From the NCBI RefSeq assembly GCF_015670405.1, contig NZ_JADPBQ010000010.1, positions 62,001-126,000 of the forward strand: a stretch of DNA of 64,000 nucleotides, written 5' to 3'. This document shows, in pieces, positions 46,676 to 56,341 of this stretch (positions are counted from its first letter, which is position 1; every line of letters begins with the position of its first letter). This DNA is from Clostridium sp. 1001271B_151109_B4 (GTDB taxonomy: Bacteria > Bacillota > Clostridia > Clostridiales > Clostridiaceae). The notes under the pieces were generated by a model. That model searched no databases and was not told where the DNA came from. It saw only the letters and a program-made list of their open reading frames with translations. The translations under genes and the position numbers were made by a program.

Positions 46676-47941
46676 TTAATTCTTTTCTTTTATTACCTCT
46701 AAGGCCTTTTGAAATTGTGGATCAATGCTTCTATCATAATCTTGGTCTAATATATCTTGTGGAATTTCCACAGTAATATCTGGTTCAATACCAGTACCAT
46801 GTATATTTTCCCCATTTGGAGTGTAATACTTTGAAGTTGTAACCTTAAGTCCTCCCATTTCATTTGGTAAAACTTTAAGTTGTTGAACTATTCCTTTACC
46901 AAATGTAGTTGTTCCTATTGTTGTAGCAGCCTCATGATCCCTTAATGCACCTGTAACAACTTCTGATGCACTTGCACTTCCTCCATCAACAAGCACAACC
47001 AATGGTATTCCTATAGCATCTCCACCTATTGAGTTTGATATTACTTTTTTATTATATTTATCAATTGTATAAGTTACTACTTCTCCTTCTGGAATAAAAT
47101 TAGAAGCAATTTCAACACATTCATTTAAGTATCCACCTGGGTTTCCTCTTAAATCTAATATTAGTTTTTTCATTCCTTGGTCTTTTAATTCATTTAATTT
47201 TTCACTAAACTTATCACTTACTTCTTCATCGCTAAAGGTACTTATTTGAATATATCCTATTCCATCTTCAAGTATTTCACCTTTTACTGATTCAGTTTTA
47301 ATTTCAGCTCTTACAATTGTTACTTCAAAAGGTCCTTCAACCCCTTCCCTACTAATAGTTAAAGTAACTGGAGCACCTTCTTCACCTCTAACTCTTGAGA
47401 CAACTGCTTCTGTATTTAAATCTGTAACTTCATAATCATCAACTTTTAATATTATATCCCCAGCTTTAAGTCCTGCTTCTTCTGCTGGTGAGCCCTCAAC
47501 TGGTGCTATTATTGTAACATTATTATCTCTAACTCCTAACTGAGCTCCTATTCCATAGAAACTACCTTGGCTAGACTCCATAAATGCATTAAACTCCTCA
47601 TTATCCATATAAACTGTATATGGATCTCCAACTGCTTCTGCCATTCCCTTCATTGCACCTTCAAGTAGCTTTTCATCATCTAACTCTCCATCATACATGG
47701 AAAATAGCATACTTCTTAAATTGAATAAATTTGAATACTTTCCTGAATCCTCAATGGCCTCTAAATCAGCAACTGCCTTTTCTGGCACAGATCCTATTAC
47801 AATACCTTTAGTTGCTAACATGTTACCTAAGTAAAATATACCTAAATACGATACTCCAAGAAATGCTATGACTATTAAACCTTTTATAATTTTATATTTC
47901 TTTTTCTTTGGTTTAATTTCCCCTTCATTTAAATTCTCCAT
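46676..47941 (-). CDS. C-terminal processing protease, S41 family (CtpB-like)
   Basis: 421 residues: an N-terminal membrane helix (about 20-42), a helical segment, a PDZ domain (about 128-212, GSPAEEAGLKAGDIILKVDD) and the S41 protease with S324 in GGSASASE and K349 in FGKGIVQQ as the Ser-Lys dyad. In Bacillus CtpB cuts SpoIVFA to trigger sigma-K in sporulation. Whether this enzyme has that role is not known. It acts outside the membrane. It lies behind ftsEX as in Bacillus. Start ATG after AAGGAA. Confidence 0.92.
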   Translation of the reverse strand: MENLNEGEIKPKKKKYKIIKGLIVIAFLGVSYLGIFYLGNMLATKGIVIGSVPEKAVADLEAIEDSGKYSNLFNLRSMLFSMYDGELDDEKLLEGAMKGMAEAVGDPYTVYMDNEEFNAFMESSQGSFYGIGAQLGVRDNNVTIIAPVEGSPAEEAGLKAGDIILKVDDYEVTDLNTEAVVSRVRGEEGAPVTLTISREGVEGPFEVTIVRAEIKTESVKGEILEDGIGYIQISTFSDEEVSDKFSEKLNELKDQGMKKLILDLRGNPGGYLNECVEIASNFIPEGEVVTYTIDKYNKKVISNSIGGDAIGIPLVVLVDGGSASASEVVTGALRDHEAATTIGTTTFGKGIVQQLKVLPNEMGGLKVTTSKYYTPNGENIHGTGIEPDITVEIPQDILDQDYDRSIDPQFQKALEVIKEKN

Positions 47942-47995
47942 AAATATTCGTTCCTTTCTATATTTAATATATTATATTTACCCTTTATTTGCTTA

Positions 47996-48032
47996 AAACT
48001 ACAACCCATAATAAATTAATGAGTTGTAGTTT
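47996..48032. repeat. Inverted repeat between ftsX and ctpB
   Basis: A 10-bp stem (AAACTACAAC / GTTGTAGTTT) with a 17-nt loop. The T-run is short on the minus strand (TTTT), so it is a weak terminator or an mRNA end-stabilising hairpin. Confidence 0.5.
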
Positions 48033-48085
48033 CCAAATAATTTCTTTTATATATATATTTTTGCCTAATAAATGAATTCTATATA

Positions 48086-48976
48086 CTATACAATTAAGAA
48101 TTTTCTTAATGCAAATATACTTCCTATAGCTCCAACTACTACTCCTCCACCAACGAAGCAAGCTAATAATGTAGTTAAAACGAATTGTGGTTGTACTAGA
48201 TTTACTATAAACATAGATGATACTATCCAACTAAATACACCGTTATATGCAAAGTATAATAGTATACTTGATACTAATGATCCAATCGCACCAATTACTA
48301 TCCCTTCGATAACAAATGGCCATCTAATAAACCAGTCTGTTGCACCAACAAACTTCATAATTCCAACTTCTCTTCTTCTTGAATATACAGTAAGTTTAAT
48401 TGTATTCATAATTAAGAATACAGATACACCTACAAACACTATAAATAAACCAATACCTACAATTTGAACTATATCAACAAATTTACTTATTGTATCAATA
48501 ACATCTTGTTGATTTCCTATTCCCTCAACACCTGTCATATTTTCAACATTATTTATTACATCTTCTGCAGCTGCTGGGTCTTTTAAGTTAACTATAAATG
48601 AACTTGGTAATGGGTTGTTATTTAAATCATAACCTTCTAATAGACCTTCATTACTTCCTAAATTCTCTTTTAAATTTAAAAATGCTTCATCTTTTGATTC
48701 ATATGTAACTTCGCTAACTTGCTCTTGCTCCATTAGTTTTAATTCTATTTCTTTTTGATCAACTAATTTTATGTCATCCTTAAGATATACTTGGATTTGA
48801 ATTTTAGATGCTACATCTTCTATACTTTTATTAAAATTTAATGCTAATAAAGTAAACGTACCAAAAACGAAAAATGTTATTAACACTGTAATCATTGCAG
48901 CAATACTGATTGTCCTATTTCTTTTTATGCTTTTAAATGCATCAACTATAAAATAGTTTAACGTACTAATTCTCAT
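48086..48976 (-). CDS. ftsX: Cell division protein FtsX
   Basis: 296 residues: four membrane helices (one near 25-45, three in the C-terminal 130 residues) and a large extracellular loop (about 50-165) that in Gram-positives activates peptidoglycan hydrolases. Motifs: INLYVEYSRRREVGIMKFVGATDWFIRWPF-like region (seen as YSRRREVGIMKFVGATD) before helix 3. The ATG 48976 overlaps the end of ftsE by 11 bp and has AAGGGG 10 bp upstream; an in-frame upstream ATG gives an atypical N-terminus. Confidence 0.94.
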   Translation of the reverse strand: MRISTLNYFIVDAFKSIKRNRTISIAAMITVLITFFVFGTFTLLALNFNKSIEDVASKIQIQVYLKDDIKLVDQKEIELKLMEQEQVSEVTYESKDEAFLNLKENLGSNEGLLEGYDLNNNPLPSSFIVNLKDPAAAEDVINNVENMTGVEGIGNQQDVIDTISKFVDIVQIVGIGLFIVFVGVSVFLIMNTIKLTVYSRRREVGIMKFVGATDWFIRWPFVIEGIVIGAIGSLVSSILLYFAYNGVFSWIVSSMFIVNLVQPQFVLTTLLACFVGGGVVVGAIGSIFALRKFLIV

Positions 48977-49652
48977 TTTCGTACATCCCCTTCCTATCAT
49001 CTCTTACTATCATTCCCTTATCAATAGCTATAACTCTTTTTTGCATATTATCAACTATGTCTTTTGCATGAGTAGCCATTAATATTGTAGTTCCTGATCT
49101 ATTTATATCTTCTAATAAATCCATTATTTCCTTAGCTGTTTCTGGGTCAAGGTTACCTGTAGGCTCATCAGCTATTAATACTGATGGATTATTAACTATA
49201 GCTCTTGCTAATGATACCCTTTGTTGCTCTCCTCCAGATAATTCATTAGGGAACATCTTATACTTATGAGATAAGCCAACTAAAGATAATACCATAGGCA
49301 CTCTTTTTCTAATTTCCCTTTGTGATGCTTCAACAACTCTCATTGCAAAAGCAACATTTTCATATACATTTAAAGTTGGTATAAGCCTAAAATCTTGGAA
49401 TACCATACCTATTTTTCTTCTATAATATGGGACTTGTCTTCTAGTTACCTTAGATAGTTCTTTATCTGCAACTATAATTTCTCCCATTGTTGGATCTACT
49501 TCTTTTAGTAACATTTTTATGAATGTTGATTTACCTGCGCCAGAAGGCCCAACTAAAAAAACGAAATCTCCTGAATTAATTTTTATATTTACATTCGATA
49601 ATGCTTTTACATTGTTGTCATATACCTTTGACACGTCCTTAAATTCAATCAT
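48966..49652 (-). CDS. ftsE: Cell division ATP-binding protein FtsE
   Basis: 228 residues: Walker A GPSGAGKST (about 36-44), signature LSGGEQQRVSLARAIV, Walker B LIADEPTGNLDP and the switch histidine in LMATHAKDIV. FtsE powers FtsX to control septal or lateral wall hydrolysis. Typical start MIEFKDVSKVYDN; ATG after AGAGGTG. About 300 bp of AT-rich DNA with no ORF (49653-49949) separates it from the YitT gene. Confidence 0.95.
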   Translation of the reverse strand: MIEFKDVSKVYDNNVKALSNVNIKINSGDFVFLVGPSGAGKSTFIKMLLKEVDPTMGEIIVADKELSKVTRRQVPYYRRKIGMVFQDFRLIPTLNVYENVAFAMRVVEASQREIRKRVPMVLSLVGLSHKYKMFPNELSGGEQQRVSLARAIVNNPSVLIADEPTGNLDPETAKEIMDLLEDINRSGTTILMATHAKDIVDNMQKRVIAIDKGMIVRDDRKGMYENEN

Positions 49653-49949
49653 AAATACACCTCTTTATATCATTAACTTATATGTCTTCATAAACTATAA
49701 AGCCATTATAACATACAAACACCTATAATACCAACATTTAAGGTGTATTTACCTTATATTACTATGTATAAACAAAATCTCTTATTTTATTTATAATTTC
49801 GTTCCTCTCCATATAATTTCAATTTATAATTTCAATTTATAATTTTAAATTTTAGTTTTAGTCAACTTTAATTATTCTAATTATGAAGTAGATATATTTT
49901 ATTGATTTACTAATTTTTTCAAGTTATAGATTAATTTTTTTAACTTATA

Positions 49950-50789
49950 TTATTCATAAGCTTTAAAACCTTCTCCTAAAACTTCTGTAGAATCATTTAC
50001 TGTTAAAAATGCAGCTGGATCTATTTCCTTTACATATTTTTTTAATGCAATAAACTGATTTGAGTTTAATACTGTATATATTATCTTTACATCGCTTCCA
50101 GTATATCCACCATTCCCATTAAGTACAGTGCACCCTCTATCAATGTTTTTAATTATATGATTGACTATTTCTTTTTCCTTTGATGTTATTATGAATACTT
50201 GTTTACAAGTATTAAATCCATCTATAAATTTATCTATTATTAAACCTATTAAAATAACACTAAAGAATCCAAATAATCCTTTATCAACTCCAAATACACT
50301 AATTGCTAATAAACAAACAAATGAATCTGTAAGTAAAACAGATATTCCTATGCCAATAGGTGTAAACTTACTTATTATAGCTGCTATAATACTAGTTCCT
50401 CCTGTAGATGCACCTTGGTGAAAAACTATTGCTGCTCCCATCCCTAAAAGAATTGACCCAAAAACACTTGCTAAAAACATATTTTCAGTTAACACACCTG
50501 GCTTTAATATTTTTTCAATTATCCACATAAATACAGATAACATTACAGTTGCATAAATACTTTTTGCTCCAAATGATTTTCCTAGGATAGTAAATGCTAA
50601 TATAAATAATAATATATTAAGCACAAGTACAACTATACTAGTATCTAAACCTAAAACCTTATTTACAACTAAACCTATTCCAGATACTCCGCCAGCAGCT
50701 ATATCACATGGAAAGAAAAAATATTCTAGTGCTATAGCCGTTAACGCCACTCCAATTGTTGTTAATAAATACTCTTTAATCTTTTGCAT
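49950..50789 (-). CDS. YitT family membrane protein (DUF161/DUF2179), copy 1
   Basis: 279 residues: six N-terminal membrane helices (to about 195) with AAGGVSGIGLVVN and GASTGGTSIIAAI, and a C-terminal cytoplasmic DUF2179 domain (about 200-275; TSKEKEIVNHIIKNIDRGCTV). Function unknown; the cytoplasmic domain resembles a small ligand-sensing fold. It is a tandem paralogue of the next gene, 20 bp downstream of it. Start ATG after GGGAG. Confidence 0.9.
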   Translation of the reverse strand: MQKIKEYLLTTIGVALTAIALEYFFFPCDIAAGGVSGIGLVVNKVLGLDTSIVVLVLNILLFILAFTILGKSFGAKSIYATVMLSVFMWIIEKILKPGVLTENMFLASVFGSILLGMGAAIVFHQGASTGGTSIIAAIISKFTPIGIGISVLLTDSFVCLLAISVFGVDKGLFGFFSVILIGLIIDKFIDGFNTCKQVFIITSKEKEIVNHIIKNIDRGCTVLNGNGGYTGSDVKIIYTVLNSNQFIALKKYVKEIDPAAFLTVNDSTEVLGEGFKAYE

Positions 50790-50808
50790 ACATATCTCCC
50801 ATTCTTAT

Positions 50809-51660
50809 TTAATTTTCATCTATTCCCATAAATCCTTCGCCCATAACCTCATGAACTTCTCCAACTGTTATAAAAGCATTTTTATCAATTTCTTTAATTT
50901 TATTTTTTAACTTTACGAACTCACTTCTATCTAATACAGTATATAATAAAGCAGTATCCTTTCCAGTAAAGCCTCCAACACCTTTAATAAATGTACAACC
51001 TCTTTCTAAATCATTAAGTATAAACTTACTTATTTCTTTATTTTTATCACTTATTATAGTAATTTCACTTTTAGTCTTAAATCCAGCTATTATATTATCT
51101 ATAACTATTCCATTGATTATTACTGATAATAATCCATATAACCCTATATTTATTCCAAAAGTTATTGCTCCTAATAAAGTTACTAAAAAATCAACCATTA
51201 ATAATGATTTTCCTATTTCAATATGAAAAAACTTATTTAATATTTTTGCTATTATATCTGTACCTCCAGTTGAAGCATTGGCATTGAACACAATTGCCAT
51301 TCCACCTGCAGATATTAATGTACCGAATATAGTTGCTAACATCAAATCATTAGTAATATTTATTGGTATAAAAGTTTGCATTACCCACATTGATGTTGAT
51401 AATAAAACACTAGAATATATAGTTTTAGCACCAAATTTAGCTCCTAAAACTATCAATGCAATTATAAACAAAACTGCATCCATCATTAAAACTAATGGTC
51501 CAATAGATATAAATGGAACATAATGATTTATTACAATTGCTAATCCAGTTATACCTCCTGCCGCTATATTATTAGGATCAAAGAAATAAACAACTGAAAT
51601 TGCAACTAAAAGTATCCCAATTGTAATAAGGGCAAACTCTCTAATATTTTTCTTTTTCAT
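50809..51660 (-). CDS. YitT family membrane protein (DUF161/DUF2179), copy 2
   Basis: 283 residues with the same architecture as its neighbour: membrane part with AAGGITGLAIVIN and ASTGGTDIIAKIL, then DUF2179 (ISDKNKEISKFILNDLERGCTF). The two share motif spacing throughout, so they came from a tandem duplication. Both could form a hetero-oligomer, which is a guess. Start ATG after AAGGAG. A terminator 110 bp upstream closes the transketolase operon. Confidence 0.9.
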   Translation of the reverse strand: MKKKNIREFALITIGILLVAISVVYFFDPNNIAAGGITGLAIVINHYVPFISIGPLVLMMDAVLFIIALIVLGAKFGAKTIYSSVLLSTSMWVMQTFIPINITNDLMLATIFGTLISAGGMAIVFNANASTGGTDIIAKILNKFFHIEIGKSLLMVDFLVTLLGAITFGINIGLYGLLSVIINGIVIDNIIAGFKTKSEITIISDKNKEISKFILNDLERGCTFIKGVGGFTGKDTALLYTVLDRSEFVKLKNKIKEIDKNAFITVGEVHEVMGEGFMGIDEN

Positions 51661-51768
51661 ATAATTACTCCTTATAAAACAAAATTACTTGTATTATTTT
51701 CCCTCATTATATATATTTTATCCTATGCAATTTAACACACATCTCCATTATATACCTTATTTAACCAT

Positions 51769-51800
51769 AAAAAAACTGCGATTTTTTAATCGCAGTTTTA
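51769..51800. terminator. Terminator after the transketolase genes
   Basis: Stem AAAACTGCGATT / AATCGCAGTTTT around a TTTT loop, with T-rich tracts on either strand. Confidence 0.88.
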
Positions 51801-51906
51801 GTGGTAAATAGCTGTTTGTGGTTTATCTAAAGACTAGATACTGTAACTAACACTATCAAGCCCTAGATAATGAATTCTAAACTGAGAATTCACTTTATAT
51901 TTAAAT

Positions 51907-52851
51907 CTATTTTTTTAGAGTAATTGCTTCTTTAACTTTATTAACTATATCTTGAGCTGTTAAGTTGTATGCCTTTAATAATTCATCTGGCTTACCACTT
52001 TCTCCAAATACGTCATTAACTCCAACCTTTAAAACTGGTACTGGATACTTTTCAGTAATAGCTTCTGCTACTGCAGAACCTAATCCACCAATTATACTGT
52101 GCTCTTCAGCAGTTACAATTGCTCCAGTTTCTTTAGCAGCTTCAACTATTAATTCGCTATCTAAAGGTTTTATTGTATGTATATTTATAACCTTAGCATT
52201 GATTCCTTCATTTGCTAAAATTTCTTTTGCTTCAATTGCTGCATCTACCATAATTCCTGTCGCAACTATAGTTACATCCTTACCTTCTGATAAAACAACA
52301 CCTTTTCCTAATTTGAATTCATAAGTGTTTTCATCATTTATAACATTAACTGCAGCTCTTCCTAATCTTACGTAACAAGGTCCATTATAATTTGCTATAG
52401 CTTTAATTGCAGCCATAGTTTCAACTGCGTCTGCAGGTGATATAACTACCATGTTTGGTATACTTCTCATTAATGATAAATCTTCAACTGTTTGGTGAGA
52501 TGCACCATCTTCACCAACTGTTAATCCAGCATGAGTAGCACAAACTTTAACATTTAATTTAGGATAACAAATTGAATTTCTTATTTGTTCAAATGCTCTT
52601 CCTGCTGCAAACATTGCAAAGGTACTTACAAATGGAACTTTTCCACAAGTAGATAACCCTGCAGCAACTCCCATCATGTTTCCTTCAGCAATCCCCATAT
52701 TGAAGAATCTTTCTGGACAAACTGCTTTAAAATCAGCTGTCTTAGTAGATTTAGATAAATCTGCATCCAATACTACTACATTTTCATTTTCTTTTGCTAA
52801 TTCTGCTAATGCTTTTCCATATGCTTCTCTTGTAGCGATTTTCTTACTCAT
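51907..52851 (-). CDS. Transketolase, C-terminal subunit
   Basis: 314 residues holding the pyrimidine-binding and C-terminal domains: ATREAYGKALAELAKEN, the glutamate-containing GIAEGNMMGVAAGLS that activates the TPP ring, and THAGLTVGEDGASHQ. Works with the N-terminal subunit encoded immediately upstream; start and stop overlap by one base (TAATG), so translation is coupled. Transfers two-carbon units in the non-oxidative pentose phosphate pathway. Confidence 0.96.
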   Translation of the reverse strand: MSKKIATREAYGKALAELAKENENVVVLDADLSKSTKTADFKAVCPERFFNMGIAEGNMMGVAAGLSTCGKVPFVSTFAMFAAGRAFEQIRNSICYPKLNVKVCATHAGLTVGEDGASHQTVEDLSLMRSIPNMVVISPADAVETMAAIKAIANYNGPCYVRLGRAAVNVINDENTYEFKLGKGVVLSEGKDVTIVATGIMVDAAIEAKEILANEGINAKVINIHTIKPLDSELIVEAAKETGAIVTAEEHSIIGGLGSAVAEAITEKYPVPVLKVGVNDVFGESGKPDELLKAYNLTAQDIVNKVKEAITLKK

Positions 52852-53675
52852 TATCTGTCTCCTCCAATCTCAGCTAAAGCTTTTTCACATTGTTCCTTAC
52901 TAGGTGCAGTACCATGCCATGCAGCTTCATTTTCCATGAATGACACTCCCTTACCCTTTACAGTCTTACAAATAACTACTGTAGGCATACCCTTACAATT
53001 TTTTGCTTTTTCTATTGCATCTATTATTTCATCATAATTATGTCCATCAATAACTAAAACATTCCATCCGAAAGCTTCAAATTTCTTATCTATTGGTGAT
53101 GGATTCATAACATTCTCTATATTCCCATCTATTTGTAGTCCATTAAAATCTACAAAAGCAGTTAAGTTATCTAATTTATAGTGCGCAGCTGCCATAGAAG
53201 CTTCCCAAACTTGACCTTCTTCTAATTCACCATCACCTAAAATAGTATATACTCTATATGCTTTATTATCCATCTTACCAGCTAAAGCCATTCCAACTGC
53301 TGCTGAAATACCTTGCCCTAAAGAACCAGTTGACATATCAATTCCTGGTAAACATTTCATACTTGGATGTCCTTGTAATCTTGAACCAAACTTTCTTAAA
53401 GTATTTAATTCTTCTACTGGGAAAAATCCTCTTCTTGCTAAAGCACTATATAAAACTGGTGCTGCATGTCCCTTTGATAATACAAATCTATCCCTGTCAG
53501 GATTACTTGGATTACTTGGATCTATATTCATTTCTTTAAAGAAAAGAGTCGTAACTATATCTGTAGCAGATAATGATCCTCCTGGATGTCCTGATGCTGA
53601 TTCTGTTAACATTGAAACTATATCTTTTCTAATTAATTTAGATACTGATTTTAATTTTTCTACATTATTAACCAT
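52851..53675 (-). CDS. Transketolase, N-terminal subunit
   Basis: 274 residues with the TPP diphosphate-binding domain: [39 protein letters not shown] and the [13 protein letters not shown]...[10 protein letters not shown] metal and TPP motif. Split transketolases of this kind are common in clostridia and archaea. Start ATG after GGAGG. Upstream, at 53777-53804, a palindrome TATACACT ... AGTGTATA may be an operator. Confidence 0.96.
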   Translation of the reverse strand: MVNNVEKLKSVSKLIRKDIVSMLTESASGHPGGSLSATDIVTTLFFKEMNIDPSNPSNPDRDRFVLSKGHAAPVLYSALARRGFFPVEELNTLRKFGSRLQGHPSMKCLPGIDMSTGSLGQGISAAVGMALAGKMDNKAYRVYTILGDGELEEGQVWEASMAAAHYKLDNLTAFVDFNGLQIDGNIENVMNPSPIDKKFEAFGWNVLVIDGHNYDEIIDAIEKAKNCKGMPTVVICKTVKGKGVSFMENEAAWHGTAPSKEQCEKALAEIGGDR

Positions 53676-53776
53676 TTATAGGCCTCCATTATAACAATTT
53701 ATATTAATATTCTTTTATTATACTCTATATTTATGTAAATTACCCAAATTTATTTTATCATAAGGCAAATCATTTG

Positions 53777-53804
53777 TATACACTATTTTTATAAAAAGTG
53801 TATA
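53777..53804. promoter_or_regulatory. Palindrome upstream of the transketolase operon
   Basis: TATACACT and AGTGTATA (8-bp arms) flank TTTTTATAAAAA, 102 bp before the transketolase start. It has no T-run and so is a possible operator. The cognate regulator is not identifiable. Confidence 0.35.
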
Positions 53805-53871
53805 GTATTTATTTAATAGTATACATCATATATTCATTTATTTATATCACTTTTAATATACATAAATATAT

Positions 53872-53920
53872 AAAAAAACTGTATCAAAATTTATTAATAA
53901 CATTTTGATACAGTTTTTTT
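53872..53920. terminator. Terminator after mazF
   Basis: A 19-bp stem (AAAAAAACTGTATCAAAAT and its complement) with an 11-nt loop and T-runs on both strands. Confidence 0.88.
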
Positions 53921-53929
53921 ATAAATTAT

Positions 53930-54283
53930 TTAAGCTAGACTTATACTAATAAGTAATGATTTATCTACCTTTTTCATATCAGTTTCAGTCATATGACCTA
54001 TTTTTTCTTTTAGTCTTTTTTTATCTAAGGTTCTTATTTGCTCTAAAAGAACAACAGAATCCCTATTTAGTCCGTATTCTTCTGAAGAAATTTCAACGTG
54101 TGTTGGAAGTTTAGCCTTGTTAATTTGAGAAGTTATAGCTGCTACGATAACAGTAGGACTATATTTATTCCCTATATCATTTTGTATTATAATAACTGGT
54201 CTAATTCCACCTTGCTCAGAGCCTATAACCGGACTTAAATCTGCATAAAAAATATCCCCTCTTTTTACAACCATAGTAGTCAT
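53930..54283 (-). CDS. mazF: MazF/PemK family mRNA interferase
   Basis: 117 residues, endoribonuclease toxin of the NdoA type that cuts mRNA at short motifs. Seen: [22 protein letters not shown] (residues about 4-24), RPVIIIQND, and [13 protein letters not shown], with the conserved arginine and threonine of the active site. The start [10 protein letters not shown] is the usual clostridial N-terminus; the frame is open upstream only inside mazE. It lies 8 bp behind the antitoxin gene. In Firmicutes this pair is chromosomal and stress related rather than a mobile addiction module. Confidence 0.95.
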   Translation of the reverse strand: MTTMVVKRGDIFYADLSPVIGSEQGGIRPVIIIQNDIGNKYSPTVIVAAITSQINKAKLPTHVEISSEEYGLNRDSVVLLEQIRTLDKKRLKEKIGHMTETDMKKVDKSLLISISLA

Positions 54284-54291
54284 TAAAAATA

Positions 54292-54552
54292 TCACACTCC
54301 GCAAAGCCATTTCTCATATTCATTTATATCATCATATTGGTATTTAAGTGACTTTTGTGATGAATTACTACATCCTGCTATCTCCAAATTAATTTTCGAC
54401 ATTTCTTTATATCCCTTTTTCATTAATTCAAAGAACTCACATGATTCGTTCTTCTCACTATATACTATTAAATTATCTTTAATAAATTTACTACTTTTTT
54501 CAAATTCATTTTTAAATTTGCGGTTTATTGTATTATCTATTTTTTCTGACAT
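54292..54552 (-). CDS. mazE: MazE-type antitoxin
   Basis: 86 residues. No strong DNA-binding motif is evident by eye, but the position directly before mazF, the small acidic and lysine-rich composition and the C-terminal [14 protein letters not shown] (a tail that in relatives inserts into the toxin) identify it. Start ATG 8 bp after AGGAGG. The family is poorly conserved, hence the lower confidence. Confidence 0.75.
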   Translation of the reverse strand: MSEKIDNTINRKFKNEFEKSSKFIKDNLIVYSEKNESCEFFELMKKGYKEMSKINLEIAGCSNSSQKSLKYQYDDINEYEKWLCGV

Positions 54553-54845
54553 AAAGTTCCTCCTAAGAGTTCTATTTTCTATGTATAAGAAAATTATATT
54601 TCAAATAATGTCAATTTGTAAATAGAAACGTCACTATATATCGCAAATTTCGTAATTTTTTACATTTTCACTCTTTATAAAGCAATATTGTAATTATTTT
54701 TACTAATCTCTATGTACTTAACTTGTCACTATAAATACACCTTGATTTCATTAAATACTGCAATTGGCTAAATTTATAAATTTGATTTTTCTATAATATT
54801 TCATCTTTTGCTTTTTAGTGCTATCTTACTTCTCAGCTTTTCGTT

Positions 54846-54888
54846 ATGTGTAGTGTGAATATATTACAATTCAGCACTACACACATGC
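54846..54888. repeat. Long imperfect hairpin in the mazE-GerS-like gap region
   Basis: In the 342 bp between mazE and the GerS-like gene (54553-54894) there is no ORF. An inverted repeat ATGTGTAGTG...CACTACACACAT with inner arms TGAAT/ATTCA lies next to the stop codon of the GerS-like gene. No T-run follows it on the minus strand. Confidence 0.6.
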
Positions 54889-54894
54889 TTGTCC

Positions 54895-55506
54895 TTAGTT
54901 AAATATCTGTTTATTAAATTCTTTAACTTCTTTAAAATCATCATATATTATTCTTAAAGAATCATTTCCTTCTTTATCATATACTATAATACCTATTGGT
55001 GTTTTAGTTTTCTTATTAATAAAGATTCTTGCAGTGTCAAAATGTTCATTCTCTAAAAATAACTCTGTATCAACTTGAATATATATTTTATCTCCCCACT
55101 CTTCTTGTCCTTCTTTTATTGAATCACTTTTAAGTGGATATGATAATATCTTATTCATAAATGCCAATGAATGAAGTATATCCATACCTTCATCTATTAC
55201 ATATTCATTACTATCTGAACTATCCTTTACATGAATACCATCTTCTTTAAATACCTTTACTTTTTCATCTTCAAATTCTATTCTTACACCATCTTCGCTT
55301 GAATAGTATTGAATTGTATCTTCTCGTTCTTCTCCTTTTGTGTTCTTAACTATGTACTCAACTTTCGTTTCATAACATTTAATATTTTTCAATTCTCTAA
55401 TTATATCTTCATTGTCTGGTAAAAATTTAGCTCTAAAGATAATAACAAGAACAATAGATATAAAAGGTATTATTAATAATAATGAAATGATTATTTTCTT
55501 TTTCAT
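54895..55506 (-). CDS. Membrane-anchored LolA/GerS-like protein
   Basis: 203 residues: an N-terminal hydrophobic segment (about 5-23) and a beta-rich extracytoplasmic domain (IKCYETKVEYIVKNTKG, IQYYSSEDGVRIEFED). This recalls the LolA fold of clostridial GerS, a spore germination lipoprotein usually beside alr. No lipobox cysteine is visible after the hydrophobic segment, so it would be membrane anchored. In many clostridia an alanine racemase lies between acpS and mazEF; here none is found. Start ATG 5 bp after GGAGG; upstream in-frame ATG is less well placed. Confidence 0.65.
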   Translation of the reverse strand: MKKKIIISLLLIIPFISIVLVIIFRAKFLPDNEDIIRELKNIKCYETKVEYIVKNTKGEEREDTIQYYSSEDGVRIEFEDEKVKVFKEDGIHVKDSSDSNEYVIDEGMDILHSLAFMNKILSYPLKSDSIKEGQEEWGDKIYIQVDTELFLENEHFDTARIFINKKTKTPIGIIVYDKEGNDSLRIIYDDFKEVKEFNKQIFN

Positions 55507-55604
55507 AACTCCCTCCATAATCACTATTTCATTATTACTAATATTAAGTAAATGTTTATTTTATTCATAATTTATTATTAAGTTAAATAAATATATTTTT
55601 TTAA

Positions 55605-55985
55605 TTATGTAGATTGACGATCTTCCAAAACTACAAAAGCAATTGCCATAGTTTTATTGTGAGAAATAGATACATTAAATAAATAGTTTTTAGATTTTAT
55701 AACTTCTTCTATTTTACTAGACACCTTTACTACTGGTTTTCCTAGCTCATCTCTAAATACTTCAATATCCTTAAAACTAAATCCTCGTATTCCTGTTCCT
55801 AATGCCTTACTAACAGCTTCTTTTACAGCAAAATTTCCAGCAATACTTTCTACTCTAGGCTTATTTTTAGATAGCCATTCAACTTCCTTCTTAGTAAATA
55901 CCTTTTCTAAAAATCCTGGCGTATTATCTATAGCTCTTTTTATTCTGTCAATTTCAATTATATCTGTCCCAACCCCTAATATCAT
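55605..55985 (-). CDS. acpS: Holo-[acyl-carrier-protein] synthase
   Basis: 126 residues. Transfers 4'-phosphopantetheine from CoA to acyl carrier protein. Seen: GVGTDIIEIDRI (metal-binding aspartate), FAVKEAVSKALGTGI (KEAxxK motif) and the C-terminal SISHNKTMAIAFV. Start ATG after AGAGGTG. Neighbours: a small unknown protein upstream and a GerS-like gene downstream. Confidence 0.96.
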   Translation of the reverse strand: MILGVGTDIIEIDRIKRAIDNTPGFLEKVFTKKEVEWLSKNKPRVESIAGNFAVKEAVSKALGTGIRGFSFKDIEVFRDELGKPVVKVSSKIEEVIKSKNYLFNVSISHNKTMAIAFVVLEDRQST

Positions 55986-56035
55986 AAAACACCTCTTTAG
56001 TTTAAATATATTCTTATAATCTATTTTATGTAAAC

Positions 56036-56341
56036 TTAAAAGCCAAAGTCATTTACACATAAGTCAGCATACTCACCTACTATATCAACTAGATGAATTG
56101 GCGAAACTAAATTGTTAAATAATAACATTAAAATTTCTTCTGCTTTTCTTTGCTTACTTGCTACTATATCAACTATATCTCTTTCTAAATTTATTACTTC
56201 TCCTTCTTTAAAATCTTGTCTTTCTATCTCAATACCAAAAGCTTGTCTATTTTTAACGCTGTTTTCAACTATCCTGTAAATATATCTGCTTTCTTTGTCA
56301 TCAAAATTAACTATTTTACTTAAAGACTTCTTTATTCTCAT
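56036..56341 (-). CDS. Conserved small protein of unknown function
   Basis: 101 residues, soluble, no motif I recognise: MRIKKSLSKIVNFDDKESRY at the start, a middle with FGIEIERQDFKEG and acidic helices, and LVSPIHLVDIVGEYADLC near the end. The ATG at 56341 is 6 bp behind GAGGTGAGG; the GTG 4 codons upstream overlaps that ribosome site. It precedes acpS by 50 bp on the same strand and may be cotranscribed with it. Confidence 0.6.
   Translation of the reverse strand: MRIKKSLSKIVNFDDKESRYIYRIVENSVKNRQAFGIEIERQDFKEGEVINLERDIVDIVASKQRKAEEILMLLFNNLVSPIHLVDIVGEYADLCVNDFGF

Noticed and set aside
48966-49000. Longer FtsX starting at 49000
   Set aside because: The extra eight residues lie inside ftsE; the ATG at 48976 has a ribosome site and the family-typical N-terminus.
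53930-54552. MazEF as a mobile plasmid-addiction module
   Set aside because: Location beside acpS is the conserved chromosomal position in Firmicutes and no mobile element signs are present.
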